Numbered from the stretch's first letter, positions 23,068-34,312 are shown. The stretch is 64,000 bases of DNA from Intestinimonas sp052065695 (GCF_052065695.1 NZ_JBQHTM010000011.1:1-64000); one strand, 5' to 3'. The notes: a model not told the origin generated them from the letters alone. Program-made: numbers and translations.

Positions 23068-23532
23068 TCACATCATCAGCTCAAAAATATCCTCTTGGAC
23101 CGAACGAAAGTTTCCCCCGTCCAGCCATCGCTGGACCTGCTCCAGCAAGGCGGGCTGAATCTCCGGGTAAGTCAACTTCTCCGGAATCGCCTCCATCAGA
23201 CGCCATTCTGCCATCTCGCTCCCCGACGGGATCTCCGCAGTCTCCCACACGTCGGCAAAGAAGAGGGCGCCGAAGGAGGGGTCCTCTCCCTCCTGAAACA
23301 CGCCGTAGGCAGCCACAGGCTCCATCTGGCACTCGGTGACGCCGGTCTCCTCCCGGAGCTCCCTGGCTGCGGTCTCGTGGATATTCTCCCCGGGCTCCCG
23401 GTGACCGCCAGGCAGCTCCCAGGTCTGCCGCTCCCTGTGGCGGCACAGAAGCCACCGCTCTCCCACCTTGGCGCAGACCACCGCATACTTCAAGTCACTA
23501 TCCAGAGCCTGGTCATAAAATTTGATCTTCAT
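23068..23532 (-). CDS. Nudix hydrolase
   Basis: A 154-residue protein with a full Nudix box, GGHREPGENIHETAARELREETGV, matching GX5EX7REUXEEXGU, so it should be an active Mg-dependent pyrophosphohydrolase. The N-terminal strand region (YAVVCAKVGERWLLCRHRERQTWELP) resembles the 8-oxo-dGTP diphosphatase (MutT-like) group, but the substrate cannot be told. It starts 11 bases after the rpoD stop, in the same direction, so it is probably the last gene of the dgt-dnaG-rpoD transcript. Confidence 0.9.
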   Translation of the reverse strand: MKIKFYDQALDSDLKYAVVCAKVGERWLLCRHRERQTWELPGGHREPGENIHETAARELREETGVTECQMEPVAAYGVFQEGEDPSFGALFFADVWETAEIPSGSEMAEWRLMEAIPEKLTYPEIQPALLEQVQRWLDGGNFRSVQEDIFELMM

Positions 23533-23543
23533 TGCGCAGCTCC

Positions 23544-24866
<1,323 letters not shown>

Positions 24867-24870
24867 GGAC

Positions 24871-26625
24871 TCATCCTCCATATGCTTTTTTCTCAAGCAG
24901 CTTTTTCTGCATGGCCAGCAGTTCCTCGAACTCCCCCGCCAGCCTGCGTTTTTCCGCTTCTGTCTCTATAATCTCTATGTAATCCCTCATGGCGCGTGCG
25001 CCGTTCTGGAGAGATTCCGGTTGGGTCAGCACACCGCTCAGGTGGCTCATCTCGGCGGGCTCCAGCTCGCCGGCCAATGCGGCCAGACTGACGGTAAGGC
25101 CATTGATCCAGCGCTCCCGCAGCAGTCCGAATACCTTGCCCAGCAGCGGCGCGGAGAAGTGTTCCGGCTCCAAGGCAGCCGCGCTGCCGAAGAGCTCCGG
25201 GTCCAGGATCACTAGCCGCAGGACCCCCTCCTCCGCCCGGGCGGAGCGGATGTTGTCATAGCGGAGGGCCCGCTCCTTGGGCTGGAGCTGGACTGCCGGC
25301 GTCAGGTCCCGGCGCTCCTGCTGCTTTTTCGCCTTCCAGCTCAGACGGGAGCGCTCCCGCTTGACCTCCTGGGCCACCACCTCAGCGGTGACCCCGGCCA
25401 TCTCGGCGCACCGGGTGCCGTAGATCTCCCGCTCCGCCGGACTGGGCAGCTGGGCCAGAATGGGGACGGCCTCCTTCAGGAACTCCACCCGCTGGGCGTC
25501 GTCGGTGAGGTCGTACTTCCCTTTCACCTGGTCGATGCGGTATTCGATGTGGTTCTCGCTCTGGTCCAGGAGCTTGGCGAAGGCCTCAGGGCCGTATTTG
25601 CCGATAAACTCGTCGGGGTCCTTGGCTCCCTTCATCCGCAGCACCCGCACCTTCATCCCCGTCTTCTCCAGCAATCCGATGGCCCGCTGGGCTGCCGAGA
25701 CGCCGGCGCCGTCGCCGTCGTAGGCGATGACCACCTCTTTGGTGTACCGGGAGAGGAGCTGGGCGTGGTCCGGCGTCAGGGCGGTACCCAGAGAGGCCAC
25801 GGCGCAGTCGAAGCCGGCCTGGTGGAGGGACAGGGTGTCCATATATCCTTCGGTGAGGATAATCCGGCCCAAACGGGTCTTTTTAGCGATGTTCAGGGCA
25901 AAGAGGTTGCGGCCCTTGTTGAAGACCGGGGTGTCCGGCGAGTTGAGGTACTTGGGGGTGGAGTCATCCAGCACCCGTCCTCCAAAGCCGATCACATCCC
26001 CTCTCAAGTCGATGATGGGGAACATGACCCGGTTTCGGAACCGGTCATAGACCCGGCCCTCCTTGCTGCGGACCACCAGTCCGGCCTCCAGCAGATCACT
26101 CTTCTCATAGCCCTTGGCGGCCATAGCGGTGATGAGCTTGTCCCACCCCTCCGGCGCCATCCCCAGACCGAACCGGGTCACCGTCGCCTTGGAGAGCTTC
26201 CGCTTGCCGAAGAGGTAAGCCACACCGGCCTGTCCGGCGGGGCTGTGGAGGACGCTGTGGAAGTACCGGGCAGCCTCCTTATTGAGGGCCAGAAGCCGTT
26301 CCCGCTTTTTGCGGAAGCTCCCGTCCCCCCTCTCCTCTGGTACCTGCAACCCCGCCCGCTTGGCCAGGAAACGCACGGCGTCCGGATAGGAGAGGTTCTC
26401 GATCTCCATGATGAAGTTGATGACGCCGCCGCCCTTGCCACAGCCGAAGCACTTGTACATCTGCCGCTCCGGCACCACGTGGAAGGACGGGGTGCGCTCG
26501 CTGTGGAAGGGACAGCAACCCCAGAGGCTGCCCCCCTTCCGTGTCAGGGGAACGTAGTCGGCCACCACGTCCGCGATGTCGCACCGCGCCATCAATTCAT
26601 CGATGAATTGTGCCGGGATGGCCAT
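24871..26625 (-). CDS. dnaG: DNA primase
   Basis: Makes RNA primers at the replication fork. It has 584 residues. The N-terminal CHC2 zinc finger uses Cys38, His41, Cys59 and Cys62 (CCPFH, CFGCGKGG). The catalytic core holds SLWGCCPFHSERTPSF and the TOPRIM motif ILTEGYMDTLSLHQAG near 262-277, with AYDGDGAG near 300. The C-terminal helicase-interacting domain is divergent. Start follows AAAGGGGGAG. It sits between dgt and rpoD in an operon-like run. Confidence 0.97.
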   Translation of the reverse strand: MAIPAQFIDELMARCDIADVVADYVPLTRKGGSLWGCCPFHSERTPSFHVVPERQMYKCFGCGKGGGVINFIMEIENLSYPDAVRFLAKRAGLQVPEERGDGSFRKKRERLLALNKEAARYFHSVLHSPAGQAGVAYLFGKRKLSKATVTRFGLGMAPEGWDKLITAMAAKGYEKSDLLEAGLVVRSKEGRVYDRFRNRVMFPIIDLRGDVIGFGGRVLDDSTPKYLNSPDTPVFNKGRNLFALNIAKKTRLGRIILTEGYMDTLSLHQAGFDCAVASLGTALTPDHAQLLSRYTKEVVIAYDGDGAGVSAAQRAIGLLEKTGMKVRVLRMKGAKDPDEFIGKYGPEAFAKLLDQSENHIEYRIDQVKGKYDLTDDAQRVEFLKEAVPILAQLPSPAEREIYGTRCAEMAGVTAEVVAQEVKRERSRLSWKAKKQQERRDLTPAVQLQPKERALRYDNIRSARAEEGVLRLVILDPELFGSAAALEPEHFSAPLLGKVFGLLRERWINGLTVSLAALAGELEPAEMSHLSGVLTQPESLQNGARAMRDYIEIIETEAEKRRLAGEFEELLAMQKKLLEKKAYGG

Positions 26626-26684
26626 TTTTCTCCCCCTTTCAGCCTATTTTTACCGCCATACAGCGGATTCATACCGTTCAGACC

Positions 26685-27689
26685 TCACTTGACCCCCCAG
26701 GACATGGGGATGAAAGCCGCAGAGTACTTCTCAACCGCGTAGTTGTCGGTCATACCGGCGATGTAGTCGCACACCGCCCGCTCCACGCTCTCCCGCTCCC
26801 GGATGTCCTGGAACTCCGGGGGAAGCATGTCCGGATCGCGGCAGTAGTATTCAAAGAGCCGCATGAGCATGCCCTGGGCCTTGGACTCCTCCCCCTTGGC
26901 CACCGGATTGCGGTAGACGTGCTCGAACATGAATTCCCGCAAGTTATTCATGGCCTCCCGGCAGGCGTCCGACTGCCGCAGAGCGCCAGTGTCAGCACTC
27001 TCCCGGATGATGTCGGTGGTGAGGGTGTCGATGCGCTCGGAGTAGGTAAAGCCCAGCACGTTGGAGATCTCCAGCGGGATATCCATGGGGTATATGATGC
27101 CACCCCGTGTAGCGTCATCGATGTCGGCGTTGATGTAGGCGATCTTGTCCGCCAGCCGCAGCAGTTGCCCCTCCAGCGTCTCGGCCCGATCTGGACCGGT
27201 GTGGCACAGAATGCCCCGCCGCACCTCATAGGTGAGGTTCAGACCGTCCCCGTCATTTTCCAGGCGGTCCACCGCCCGCAGAGACTGGACATTGTGCTCA
27301 AAGCCGCCAGGCATGATCTCGTTGAGTACCCGCTCTCCGGCGTGGCCGAAGGGGGTGTGGCCCAAGTCGTGGCCGTAGGCGGCCGCCTCGGTCAGGTCCT
27401 CGTTGAGCTGAAGCCCCCGGGCCAGGGTGCGGGCAATGCGGACCACCTCGATGGTGTGGGTCATGCGGGTGCGGTAGTGGTCGCCCTCCGGGTGGAGAAA
27501 GACCTGGGTCTTGTGCATCAGCCGCCGAAAGGCCTTGGAGTGGACGATGCGGTCGATGTCCCGCTGAAAGCAGGTCCGCACTGGACAGGGCTCCACCGGC
27601 CGGGCCCGGCCCCTGGAATCGGCCGCCAGACAGGCATAGGGCGAAAGGAACCGCCGTTCCTGAGCCTCCCGCCGCTCTCGTTCCGTCAA
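26685..27689 (-). CDS. dgt: Deoxyguanosinetriphosphate triphosphohydrolase-like protein (HD domain)
   Basis: A 334-residue HD-superfamily dNTPase that splits dNTPs to deoxynucleosides and triphosphate. FRRLMHKTQVF, the HD core RTRMTHTIEVVRIAR and GHDLGHTPFGHAGE are all present, with the second-shell HNVQSLR. The length suits the bacterial type 2 Dgt family. Start is TTG at 27689, four bases after GGGAGGTGA. It precedes dnaG by 59 bases and likely shares its transcript, as in many Clostridia. Confidence 0.92.
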   Translation of the reverse strand: MTERERREAQERRFLSPYACLAADSRGRARPVEPCPVRTCFQRDIDRIVHSKAFRRLMHKTQVFLHPEGDHYRTRMTHTIEVVRIARTLARGLQLNEDLTEAAAYGHDLGHTPFGHAGERVLNEIMPGGFEHNVQSLRAVDRLENDGDGLNLTYEVRRGILCHTGPDRAETLEGQLLRLADKIAYINADIDDATRGGIIYPMDIPLEISNVLGFTYSERIDTLTTDIIRESADTGALRQSDACREAMNNLREFMFEHVYRNPVAKGEESKAQGMLMRLFEYYCRDPDMLPPEFQDIRERESVERAVCDYIAGMTDNYAVEKYSAAFIPMSWGVK

Positions 27690-27809
27690 GGCGTCTCACC
27701 TCCCTAAAAAAGGTCTGTGGTGTTATACGCTGTGGGTAGGGAAAAATCCTGCCTGTCCGGAAAAAATTCATAGATTATTCATCATCGGCCCTTGCCAGTG
27801 AGCGAAGCC

Positions 27810-28460
27810 TCAGTCTCTCTCCTTAGCAGGGACCAGAGGCGCTGCACGAAAATCCTGTCCGGTGACGGCAGGTGTCACCGCTCCGGCGGTGAGCTCCACC
27901 ACCCGGTCGATGAAGGCCTCCTCCCCGCCCTCGGGTAGAAAGACGGTGAGGCCCACGTCGGCGGCGTAGTCGGTCTCCCCCAGGAGGCCGCCGGCTCCTT
28001 CCGCCTCCAACTTGACCCGCTCCAGGAGATGGTAGGGGAAGCGCAGCTCCAGCCGGGACCACTGGCGGACCACCGAGATGCCGGCGGCGTCCAGGGCGTC
28101 CTTGGCGCTCTGGGTGTAGGCCCGGACCAGCCCCCCGGCCCCCAGTAATATGCCGCCGAAGTACCGGGTCACCACGCAGACCACATCCACCACGCCCTCC
28201 CGCTGGAAGACGTTGAGCATGGGCTGGCCCGCCGTGCCCTGGGGCTCCCCATCGTCGGAGTAGCGCTCGGTGCCGTCCCTGAGCCGGTAGCACCAGCAGT
28301 TGTGGCGGGCGTCATAGTGCTTCTTTTTGGTCTCCTCGATCCGGGCCCTTGCTTCCGCCTCGTTCTCCACGTGCCACACATAGCCGATGAAGCGGGAGCG
28401 TTTTTCCACCAGTTCGGTCTCGGAGGCCGCTGTGGGGATATGGTATTCTGTCATGGTCAT
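27810..28460 (-). CDS. yigZ: YigZ / IMPACT family protein
   Basis: A 216-residue member of the UPF0029 family. The N-terminal domain carries the family signature: RFIGYVWHVENEAEA, then HNCWCYRLRDGTERYSDDGEPQGTAGQPML (about 55-80) and RYFGGILLGAGGLVRAY. The C-terminal DUF1949 ferredoxin-like domain spans about 135-205. Eukaryotic IMPACT regulates Gcn2; the bacterial role, perhaps translation-related, is unresolved. It lies 18 bases after hflX, so it is likely the third gene of the flavin reductase-hflX-yigZ transcript. Confidence 0.9.
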   Translation of the reverse strand: MTMTEYHIPTAASETELVEKRSRFIGYVWHVENEAEARARIEETKKKHYDARHNCWCYRLRDGTERYSDDGEPQGTAGQPMLNVFQREGVVDVVCVVTRYFGGILLGAGGLVRAYTQSAKDALDAAGISVVRQWSRLELRFPYHLLERVKLEAEGAGGLLGETDYAADVGLTVFLPEGGEEAFIDRVVELTAGAVTPAVTGQDFRAAPLVPAKERD

Positions 28461-28478
28461 GGCCGGTCCTCATTTCTG

Positions 28479-29738
28479 TCAGTTGTCTGTCAGGTACTGG
28501 CTCAACTGGCCCAGGAGCTTGGGGGTGCACACCGCCGTGACCAGAATGGTCTCGCCGTACTCCACCGACTCCACCTTGGCCTCTTTATATAAGGTGTCCA
28601 GCAGTCCGCCCTTGTCGTAGGGCAGGGACAGGGTAACACGGTGGGCGCCGCTGTCCAACCGGTCGCCGATCATGCTCCTCAGCCGGTCCAGTCCCTCCCC
28701 CGTCTTGGCGGAGACGGTGACGATATCCTCCCCGTGGGGCAGGATGTCGCCGCTATACCGGTCGCACTTATTGAATACATCGATTCGGGGCGTCTCCGAC
28801 GCGCCCAGCTCATAGATGAGAGACTCCACCACCGCCGCCTGTTCTCGCCACTCCGGGTTGGAGGAGTCGATAACGTGGAGGAGCAGATCGGCGAAGGAGA
28901 GCTCCTCCAGAGTGGCCTTGAATGCCTCCACCAGATGGTGGGGCAGCTTGGAGATGAAACCCACTGTGTCCGAGATGAGCACCGTGCAGGTGTCCGAGAT
29001 CTCCAGGGTGCGGGTGGTGGTGTCCAGGGTGTCGAAAAGCCGGTTATTGGCTGGAATATCCGAGCCGGTGAGGGTGTTGAGCAGGGTGGATTTTCCGGCG
29101 TTGGTATAGCCCACGATGGCCACCACCGGCACCTCGTTCTTCTCCCGGCGGGTGCGCTGGGTGGCGCGGACCCGCCGCACCTGCTCGAGCTCCTCCCGCA
29201 GCTTCTGGATTTTTCGGCGGATGTGCCGCCGGTCGGTTTCCAGCTGGGTCTCACCAGGACCTCTGGTGCCGATGGCGCCCTCCTGGCGCTCCAGATGGGT
29301 CCACATGCCCAGCAGCCGGGGCAGCAGATACTGGTATTGGGCTAGCTCCACCTGGAGCCTGCCCTCCTTGGTCCGGGCCCGCTGGGCAAAGATGTCCAGA
29401 ATCAGGGCGGAGCGATCCAGTACCCCCACGCCCAGCTCGTCGGAGAGCACCCGCTGCTGGGATGGCGAGAGGGCGTTATCAAAGATGACCATGGTGGCGC
29501 CCGTCCCCTGGACCAGCTCCTTCACCTCGGCCACCTTGCCCTCACCGATGAAGGTACGGGGGTCGGGGGTGTCCTTGTTCTGGAGGACGGTGCCCACACA
29601 CACCCCTCCCGCCGTCTCCAGCAGGGCGGCGAGCTCCTCCATGGAGGACTCGCTGGCGTTCTCCTCCCTGCTCAGGCAGCCCGCGTTGAGCCCCACCAGG
29701 ACGGCCCGATCGATTTTTTCTTCGGTATGGTCAGTCAT
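28479..29738 (-). CDS. hflX: Ribosome-associated GTPase HflX
   Basis: A 419-residue GTPase that splits stalled or hibernating ribosomes. The N-terminal HflX domain has DPRTFIGEGKVAEV and the glycine-rich loop IGTRGPGETQLETDRR. The G domain has G1 GYTNAGKST near 205-213, G3 DTVGF and G4 NKCD. I chose the ATG at 29738, five bases after GGAGG; the open frame runs 33 codons further upstream without homology. It is 22 bases after the flavin reductase-like gene. Confidence 0.95.
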   Translation of the reverse strand: MTDHTEEKIDRAVLVGLNAGCLSREENASESSMEELAALLETAGGVCVGTVLQNKDTPDPRTFIGEGKVAEVKELVQGTGATMVIFDNALSPSQQRVLSDELGVGVLDRSALILDIFAQRARTKEGRLQVELAQYQYLLPRLLGMWTHLERQEGAIGTRGPGETQLETDRRHIRRKIQKLREELEQVRRVRATQRTRREKNEVPVVAIVGYTNAGKSTLLNTLTGSDIPANNRLFDTLDTTTRTLEISDTCTVLISDTVGFISKLPHHLVEAFKATLEELSFADLLLHVIDSSNPEWREQAAVVESLIYELGASETPRIDVFNKCDRYSGDILPHGEDIVTVSAKTGEGLDRLRSMIGDRLDSGAHRVTLSLPYDKGGLLDTLYKEAKVESVEYGETILVTAVCTPKLLGQLSQYLTDN

Positions 29739-29760
29739 AGTACCTCCGGGACTGTGTCCC

Positions 29761-30267
29761 TCATTTCTTTCGGTAGGCCTCCACGATCTTACCGATATAC
29801 ATCCTGTGGTAATCCTTCTCAGGATACCACTTTTCATCGGTCTCGGGGTCCAGGAAGTGGGTAGGATCTATATCCTGCCAGTACACCTTCCGGCACACCA
29901 GCACCAGCTCCGCCTCAGCGAAGTAGGGGACGCCGCCTTCCCCGGTGCAGACCGTAAAGCCACATTCCTTTACCTTGTCCACCTCGCGACCGCTTTTAGA
30001 ACCACAGAAGGCCAGCGCCTTCCGGTACTCCGGTCCAAAAAAGGAGAGGGTAAAATAATCGCTTCCCTCCACAAATTCATAGGTGTACCGCTGGGGACGG
30101 ATGTAGCAGGTGGCCACGTCGCTGCCCCACAGCACCCCCAGGCCGCCCCAGCTGGCGGTCATGGTGTTGCAGTGCTCCGCCGTCCCCGCGGTGATGAGCA
30201 TCCACTGCTCTCCAATGAGGGAGAATACATTCTGGTCCAGGCTCTTCACATCGCATTTTTCCAACAT
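29761..30267 (-). CDS. Flavin reductase-like FMN-binding protein
   Basis: A 168-residue split-barrel protein. QWMLITAGTAEHCNTMTASWGGLGVLWG matches the FMN-binding strand pair of the flavin reductase domain, and RPQRYTYEFVEGSDYFTLSFF is the next conserved block. It likely binds FMN and may be an NAD(P)H-dependent reductase; the partner is unknown. First gene of the run leading to hflX and yigZ. A terminator for rpmE lies upstream. Confidence 0.85.
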   Translation of the reverse strand: MLEKCDVKSLDQNVFSLIGEQWMLITAGTAEHCNTMTASWGGLGVLWGSDVATCYIRPQRYTYEFVEGSDYFTLSFFGPEYRKALAFCGSKSGREVDKVKECGFTVCTGEGGVPYFAEAELVLVCRKVYWQDIDPTHFLDPETDEKWYPEKDYHRMYIGKIVEAYRKK

Positions 30268-30317
30268 GTCTGCGCCCTCCTACTTCTTGTTCTTGTGTAA
30301 AGCAGTATATGCGAAAA

Positions 30318-30345
30318 GACCCGCGCCGAAACCGACGCGGGCCTC
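30318..30345 (-). terminator. Terminator of rpmE
   Basis: CCCGCG and CGCGGG arms around a short GC-rich loop, followed on the minus strand by CTTTTC. Imperfect but well placed. Confidence 0.7.
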
Positions 30346-30358
30346 TTGAGTATCGTGC

Positions 30359-30565
30359 TTACTTCTTGTCCAGACCGAACTTCTTGTTGAAGCGGCTCAC
30401 GCGACCGCCGGTGTCCACCATCTTCTGCTTGCCGGTGAAAAAGGGGTGACACTTGGAGCAAACTTCCACGCGGATGTCCTTTTTGGTAGAACCGGTCTCG
30501 ATCACATTACCACAGGCACACTTAATGGTGGTCTGCTGATAATTGGGATGAATACCTTCCTTCAT
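30359..30565 (-). CDS. rpmE: Ribosomal protein L31, zinc-binding type
   Basis: A 68-residue protein, MKEGIHPNYQQTTIKCACGN..., with the four zinc ligands of the Cys-type L31 (CAC near 16-18, CSKC near 37-40) and the conserved HPFFTGKQK. The ATG at 30565 follows AGAGGTGA; the frame extends upstream without support. Having all cysteines implies the zinc-replete paralogue. It has its own promoter and terminator. Confidence 0.96.
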   Translation of the reverse strand: MKEGIHPNYQQTTIKCACGNVIETGSTKKDIRVEVCSKCHPFFTGKQKMVDTGGRVSRFNKKFGLDKK

Positions 30566-30636
30566 TGCTGTTTCACCTCTTTCTCGTTCTGGATGAGACG
30601 GCGCAGCAAACCTCCACGCCTTACAAACGCTAGAAT

Positions 30637-30665
30637 ATAATAGCACAGGTAATAAGAGAATGCAA
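30637..30665 (-). promoter_or_regulatory. rpmE promoter
   Basis: TTGCAT, 17 bases, TATTAT, with a leader of about 65 bases before the rpmE start. Confidence 0.82.
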
Positions 30666-30709
30666 GTATTTTTTTCTTATTTTGTCGCAAACTCTCTCCC
30701 CTCCCGCTG

Positions 30710-33700
30710 TCAGAGCTCCACCGCCTTGTCCAGCCGGAAGAACCACAGTACCTTCCGGACCACCTTCCGGCCGGTGACCTCCTCCAGGGCGCGGCTGTAC
30801 GCCGCCAGCTGGGACCGGTAGGACTCCGCCCGGCCCTGAAGTTCGTCCTCTTTGATCCGGTCGGTCTTGAAGTCCACCACCGTAATGCCCTCCAGGGTCT
30901 CGAACCAACAGTCCACCACACCCTGGAGGAGGACCTGCTCCCCCTCCCCCGCCTGGGGATAGTAGTCCTGGGCGGGCACCAGGATGGAGAACTTAAACTC
31001 CCGCTGGAGGGTGTCCGAGACCAGGAGCTCCCGGCCCAGGGGGGAGGAAAAGAGGGCGGCAATGCGGGCCGGGTCGGCGGCCTCCCCCTGCTGGGGGGTA
31101 ATGATCTGCTTCTGGACCAGCCGCTGGATCTCGGCCGCCGCCCCCCGCTTGGTGGTGGACTTGTCGAAGTCGATAAACTGCATCACCAGGTGGAGGGCAG
31201 TGCCCTTCTGGGCCGCCGTCAGCCCCAGCTCCTCCGCCGCGAAGCGGGGACGGGGGAACTGGATGGGCCGGGGCGGCTGGGGGGCGGCCTCCGCCGCCTC
31301 CTGGTCCAGGTCCCGGCCCTTGAGCTGGGTAGCGGTGAGCTTGGAGGGGATGAGGGTGTCGTCCTGGTGGGGATACCGCCAGCGAAGCCACCGGGCCAGC
31401 CCCTCCAGATCCAGCTGGGCGGTCTCCGGCGTCCCTCCCTGCTCTGCCGGTCTGCAGAGGGGAGGCGCCGCGCCCAGGTCGCTGCCGTCCACCCACCGGA
31501 TGTCCCACGCCGGGCCGCAGTCGGAAGTGGTGAGGGGTACGTCCCGCTCCATGGCCCGCCGGAGGGCCCCGGCGTCCGGCCGGGCCAGCACCGGCAGCAG
31601 CACCCACTGGGCCGCCGACTGGGTACACAGCAGGGCCTGTGGGTCCACGGGACAGGCGGCGTCCTCGGCCAGCTTGCGCAGGTCCTTGGCCCCGCCGGTG
31701 AGGGCGCAGGTGAGGACCAGCTTCTCCTTGGCCCGGGTCATGGCCACATAGAGGAGCCGCAGCTCCTCCGCCATCATCTCCCGCTCCAGCTGGGCGGCCA
31801 CCGCCTGCCGGGCCAGGGTGGTGTATTCCACCATCCGCTCCGGGTCCAGGCCCTTAGGCCCTACCCCCAGTTTGGGATGGAAAAGCATGGGCTTCTGCAT
31901 ATCCTCCCGGTTGAGCCGTCGGGCCAGGCCGCACAGGAAGACCACCGGGAACTCCAGGCCCTTGGAGCGGTGGATGCTCAGGATGCGCACACCGCTGCCC
32001 TCCCCCGCCGGGCTGGGGGCGGACAGCCGTCCGCCGGCGTCCATCACCCGGTCCAGGTAGGAGAGGAAGCCGTAAAGGCCCTTGTGGCCGGCGGACTCGA
32101 ACTGCCGGGCGCACTCTGCCAGGGCCAGCAAGTTCCCACGCCGGGTCTCCCCGTCCCCCATGGCGCTGAGGATGCCCAGCATGCCGAAGCGGTCATAGAT
32201 CTCCCACAGGAGCTGGTGGCAGCTCATGTCGCAGGAGAGGTCCCGCAGCCGGTCCAGCTCCTCCAGGAACTCCTTCACGTCGGCGCCGCCGTCGTCCAGC
32301 AGGGCGCCGTAGAAGTCAGTGTCGGGGGCGGCGGAGCGGATCTGAGAGAGCCGGTCCGCCGAAAAGCCCCACACCGGGGACCGGAGCACCGAGATGAGGG
32401 GCACGTCCTGCCGGGGGTTGTCCACGATGCGCAGGCAGGAGAGGGCCACCGACACCTCGGTGGAGGCCAGGAAGTCCTCCCCGCCCTCGGCCTCCCAGGC
32501 CAGACCCTGCTCCCCCAGGGCCCGGGCGTAGTGGCGCAGGACGGTGTTGGGGGAGCGCAGCAGGATCACCACGTCCCCCGGCTCCAGGGGGCGGGTGCCC
32601 CCCTCCCCGTCGGCCACCCGGAAGCCGCCGTCCAGCAGCCCCCGGATGCGCCGGGCGGCAAAGCGGGCCTCCAGCAGGTCCCGGGGCGCCTTCTCCCCCT
32701 CGCCCTCCGGCTCCACGCCGGAGAGGTCCAGGGCGTCCAGCTCCACGGCGTAGTCCTCGGGCCGGCCGGGGAATTCCGCTCCGGGATAAAGGGCCTCGTC
32801 GGCGGCGTAGTCCATCTCTCCAAAGGGCACGGACATGATGTTGCAAAAGAGAAAGTTGGCCCCCTCCAGCACCTGGGGACGGGAACGGAAGTTCCGGGTC
32901 AGCAGGATACGGCGGTTTTCCCCCTCCGAAGCCTCTTCCCGTGGCTTGAAGGTGCGGTACTTGCCCAGGAAGATGGTGGGGTCGGCCAGCCGGAAGCGGT
33001 AGATGGACTGCTTTACGTCGCCCACCATAAAAAGCCGCCTGCCTCCCCTGGAGATGGCGTCGAAAATGGCGTTCTGGGCCTCGTTGGTGTCCTGGTACTC
33101 GTCCACCATGACCTCCATGTACCGGCTGCCCACCAGCTGGGCCAGCTCCGTGGGGGAGCCGTCGCTCTCCCGCAGGAGCCGGATGGCCAGATGCTCCAGG
33201 TCGGAGAAGTCCAGCAGCCGACGGCGGCGCTTGAGGGCGGTATAGGCGGTTGAAAAATCCTCCACCAGAGCAAAAAGCCCCCGCACCGCCGGCGCCACCG
33301 CCCGAAGGTCCTCCAAAAGCTGCCCGCTGCTGTCGGCAAAGCGCTCCGCCAGCTTGCCCAGCCGCTTCTTGCAGGCCTCCCGGATAGTCTTGATCCGCTC
33401 CTGGACGGCGGGGTCCTCACAGCCCCGCACCGCCCCCAGCCGGGGGAAGGAAACGGCGGCCTTCTCCGCCGCCCGGTCCCAGCCCTGGCCCAGAGTGGTC
33501 TCAAAAGCCTCCAGATCTGCCAGGGTCTCGGCCAGACTGGGGGCATAGCCCCGGCTGAGCTTCTCATCCCCCTGGCAAAGGGCCAGGGCCTCCCCCATCC
33601 GGGTCCTCCAGTAGCCCACCTGCTCCCTGGCCTGGCTCAGCAGCAGGCGGCCCCAGACGGTCTCCCCCGCATCGGTGACATCCTCCAGGTCAAAGGCCCG

Positions 33701-34288
33701 GCCCTGAGCCTCCAGCCAGGCGTGGGGATCGGGGTGGCTCTGCACCTTGCTGTAAATGTCCAGGGCGATCTCCACCAGACGGCTGTCATCCCGTCCGGCG
33801 GACATGGTGTCCAGCAGACAGGCAAAGTCGCTCCCGGGCTGGATGGCATCGTACCGCTCCTCCAGAACCTGGTCCATAGCCTGGAGCATCAGCACCCCCG
33901 CCTCGCTCTCGTCGCACAGCCGCAGGTCGGCCTCCAAGTCCAGCAGGTGGCCGTGCTCCCGCAGGAGCTGGGCGCAGAAGGCATGGATGGTGGAGATCTG
34001 GGTCTTGTAGAGCAGCATGGCCTGCCGCCGCAGGTGGCGGTCTCCCGGCGTCTCCGCCAGCCGGACTGACAGCTCCTGGGCGATACGCCCCCGCAGCTCC
34101 GCCGCCGCCGCCTTGGTGTAGGTAATGACCAGGAAGCGGTCGATATCCGCCCCTTCCTCCTGGACCCGACTCAGCAGCCGCTCCACCAGCACCCGAGTCT
34201 TGCCTGAGCCGGCGGCGGCGGCCACCAGCAGCCCGCCGCCCCGGTCCTCCACCACCGCCCGCTGTTCCTCGGTCAGCGGAAAGCCCAT
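30710..34288 (-). CDS. addA: ATP-dependent helicase/nuclease subunit A
   Basis: Helicase and nuclease subunit of AddAB, which resects double-strand breaks for recombination. It has 1192 residues. The UvrD-like helicase has Walker A AAAAGSGKT at 23-31, the DExx-type MVDEYQDTNEAQN motif near 385-397, and motif VI LLYVAMTRAKEKL near 840. The C-terminal RecB-type nuclease domain shows GTALHLVMQFIDF and the catalytic GVVDCWFE...TVVDFKTDR near 1105-1130. It follows addB by 24 bases. Confidence 0.95.
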   Translation of the reverse strand: MGFPLTEEQRAVVEDRGGGLLVAAAAGSGKTRVLVERLLSRVQEEGADIDRFLVITYTKAAAAELRGRIAQELSVRLAETPGDRHLRRQAMLLYKTQISTIHAFCAQLLREHGHLLDLEADLRLCDESEAGVLMLQAMDQVLEERYDAIQPGSDFACLLDTMSAGRDDSRLVEIALDIYSKVQSHPDPHAWLEAQGRAFDLEDVTDAGETVWGRLLLSQAREQVGYWRTRMGEALALCQGDEKLSRGYAPSLAETLADLEAFETTLGQGWDRAAEKAAVSFPRLGAVRGCEDPAVQERIKTIREACKKRLGKLAERFADSSGQLLEDLRAVAPAVRGLFALVEDFSTAYTALKRRRRLLDFSDLEHLAIRLLRESDGSPTELAQLVGSRYMEVMVDEYQDTNEAQNAIFDAISRGGRRLFMVGDVKQSIYRFRLADPTIFLGKYRTFKPREEASEGENRRILLTRNFRSRPQVLEGANFLFCNIMSVPFGEMDYAADEALYPGAEFPGRPEDYAVELDALDLSGVEPEGEGEKAPRDLLEARFAARRIRGLLDGGFRVADGEGGTRPLEPGDVVILLRSPNTVLRHYARALGEQGLAWEAEGGEDFLASTEVSVALSCLRIVDNPRQDVPLISVLRSPVWGFSADRLSQIRSAAPDTDFYGALLDDGGADVKEFLEELDRLRDLSCDMSCHQLLWEIYDRFGMLGILSAMGDGETRRGNLLALAECARQFESAGHKGLYGFLSYLDRVMDAGGRLSAPSPAGEGSGVRILSIHRSKGLEFPVVFLCGLARRLNREDMQKPMLFHPKLGVGPKGLDPERMVEYTTLARQAVAAQLEREMMAEELRLLYVAMTRAKEKLVLTCALTGGAKDLRKLAEDAACPVDPQALLCTQSAAQWVLLPVLARPDAGALRRAMERDVPLTTSDCGPAWDIRWVDGSDLGAAPPLCRPAEQGGTPETAQLDLEGLARWLRWRYPHQDDTLIPSKLTATQLKGRDLDQEAAEAAPQPPRPIQFPRPRFAAEELGLTAAQKGTALHLVMQFIDFDKSTTKRGAAAEIQRLVQKQIITPQQGEAADPARIAALFSSPLGRELLVSDTLQREFKFSILVPAQDYYPQAGEGEQVLLQGVVDCWFETLEGITVVDFKTDRIKEDELQGRAESYRSQLAAYSRALEEVTGRKVVRKVLWFFRLDKAVEL

Positions 34289-34312
34289 GGCTTATCCCCC
34301 TTTCTCATCTGG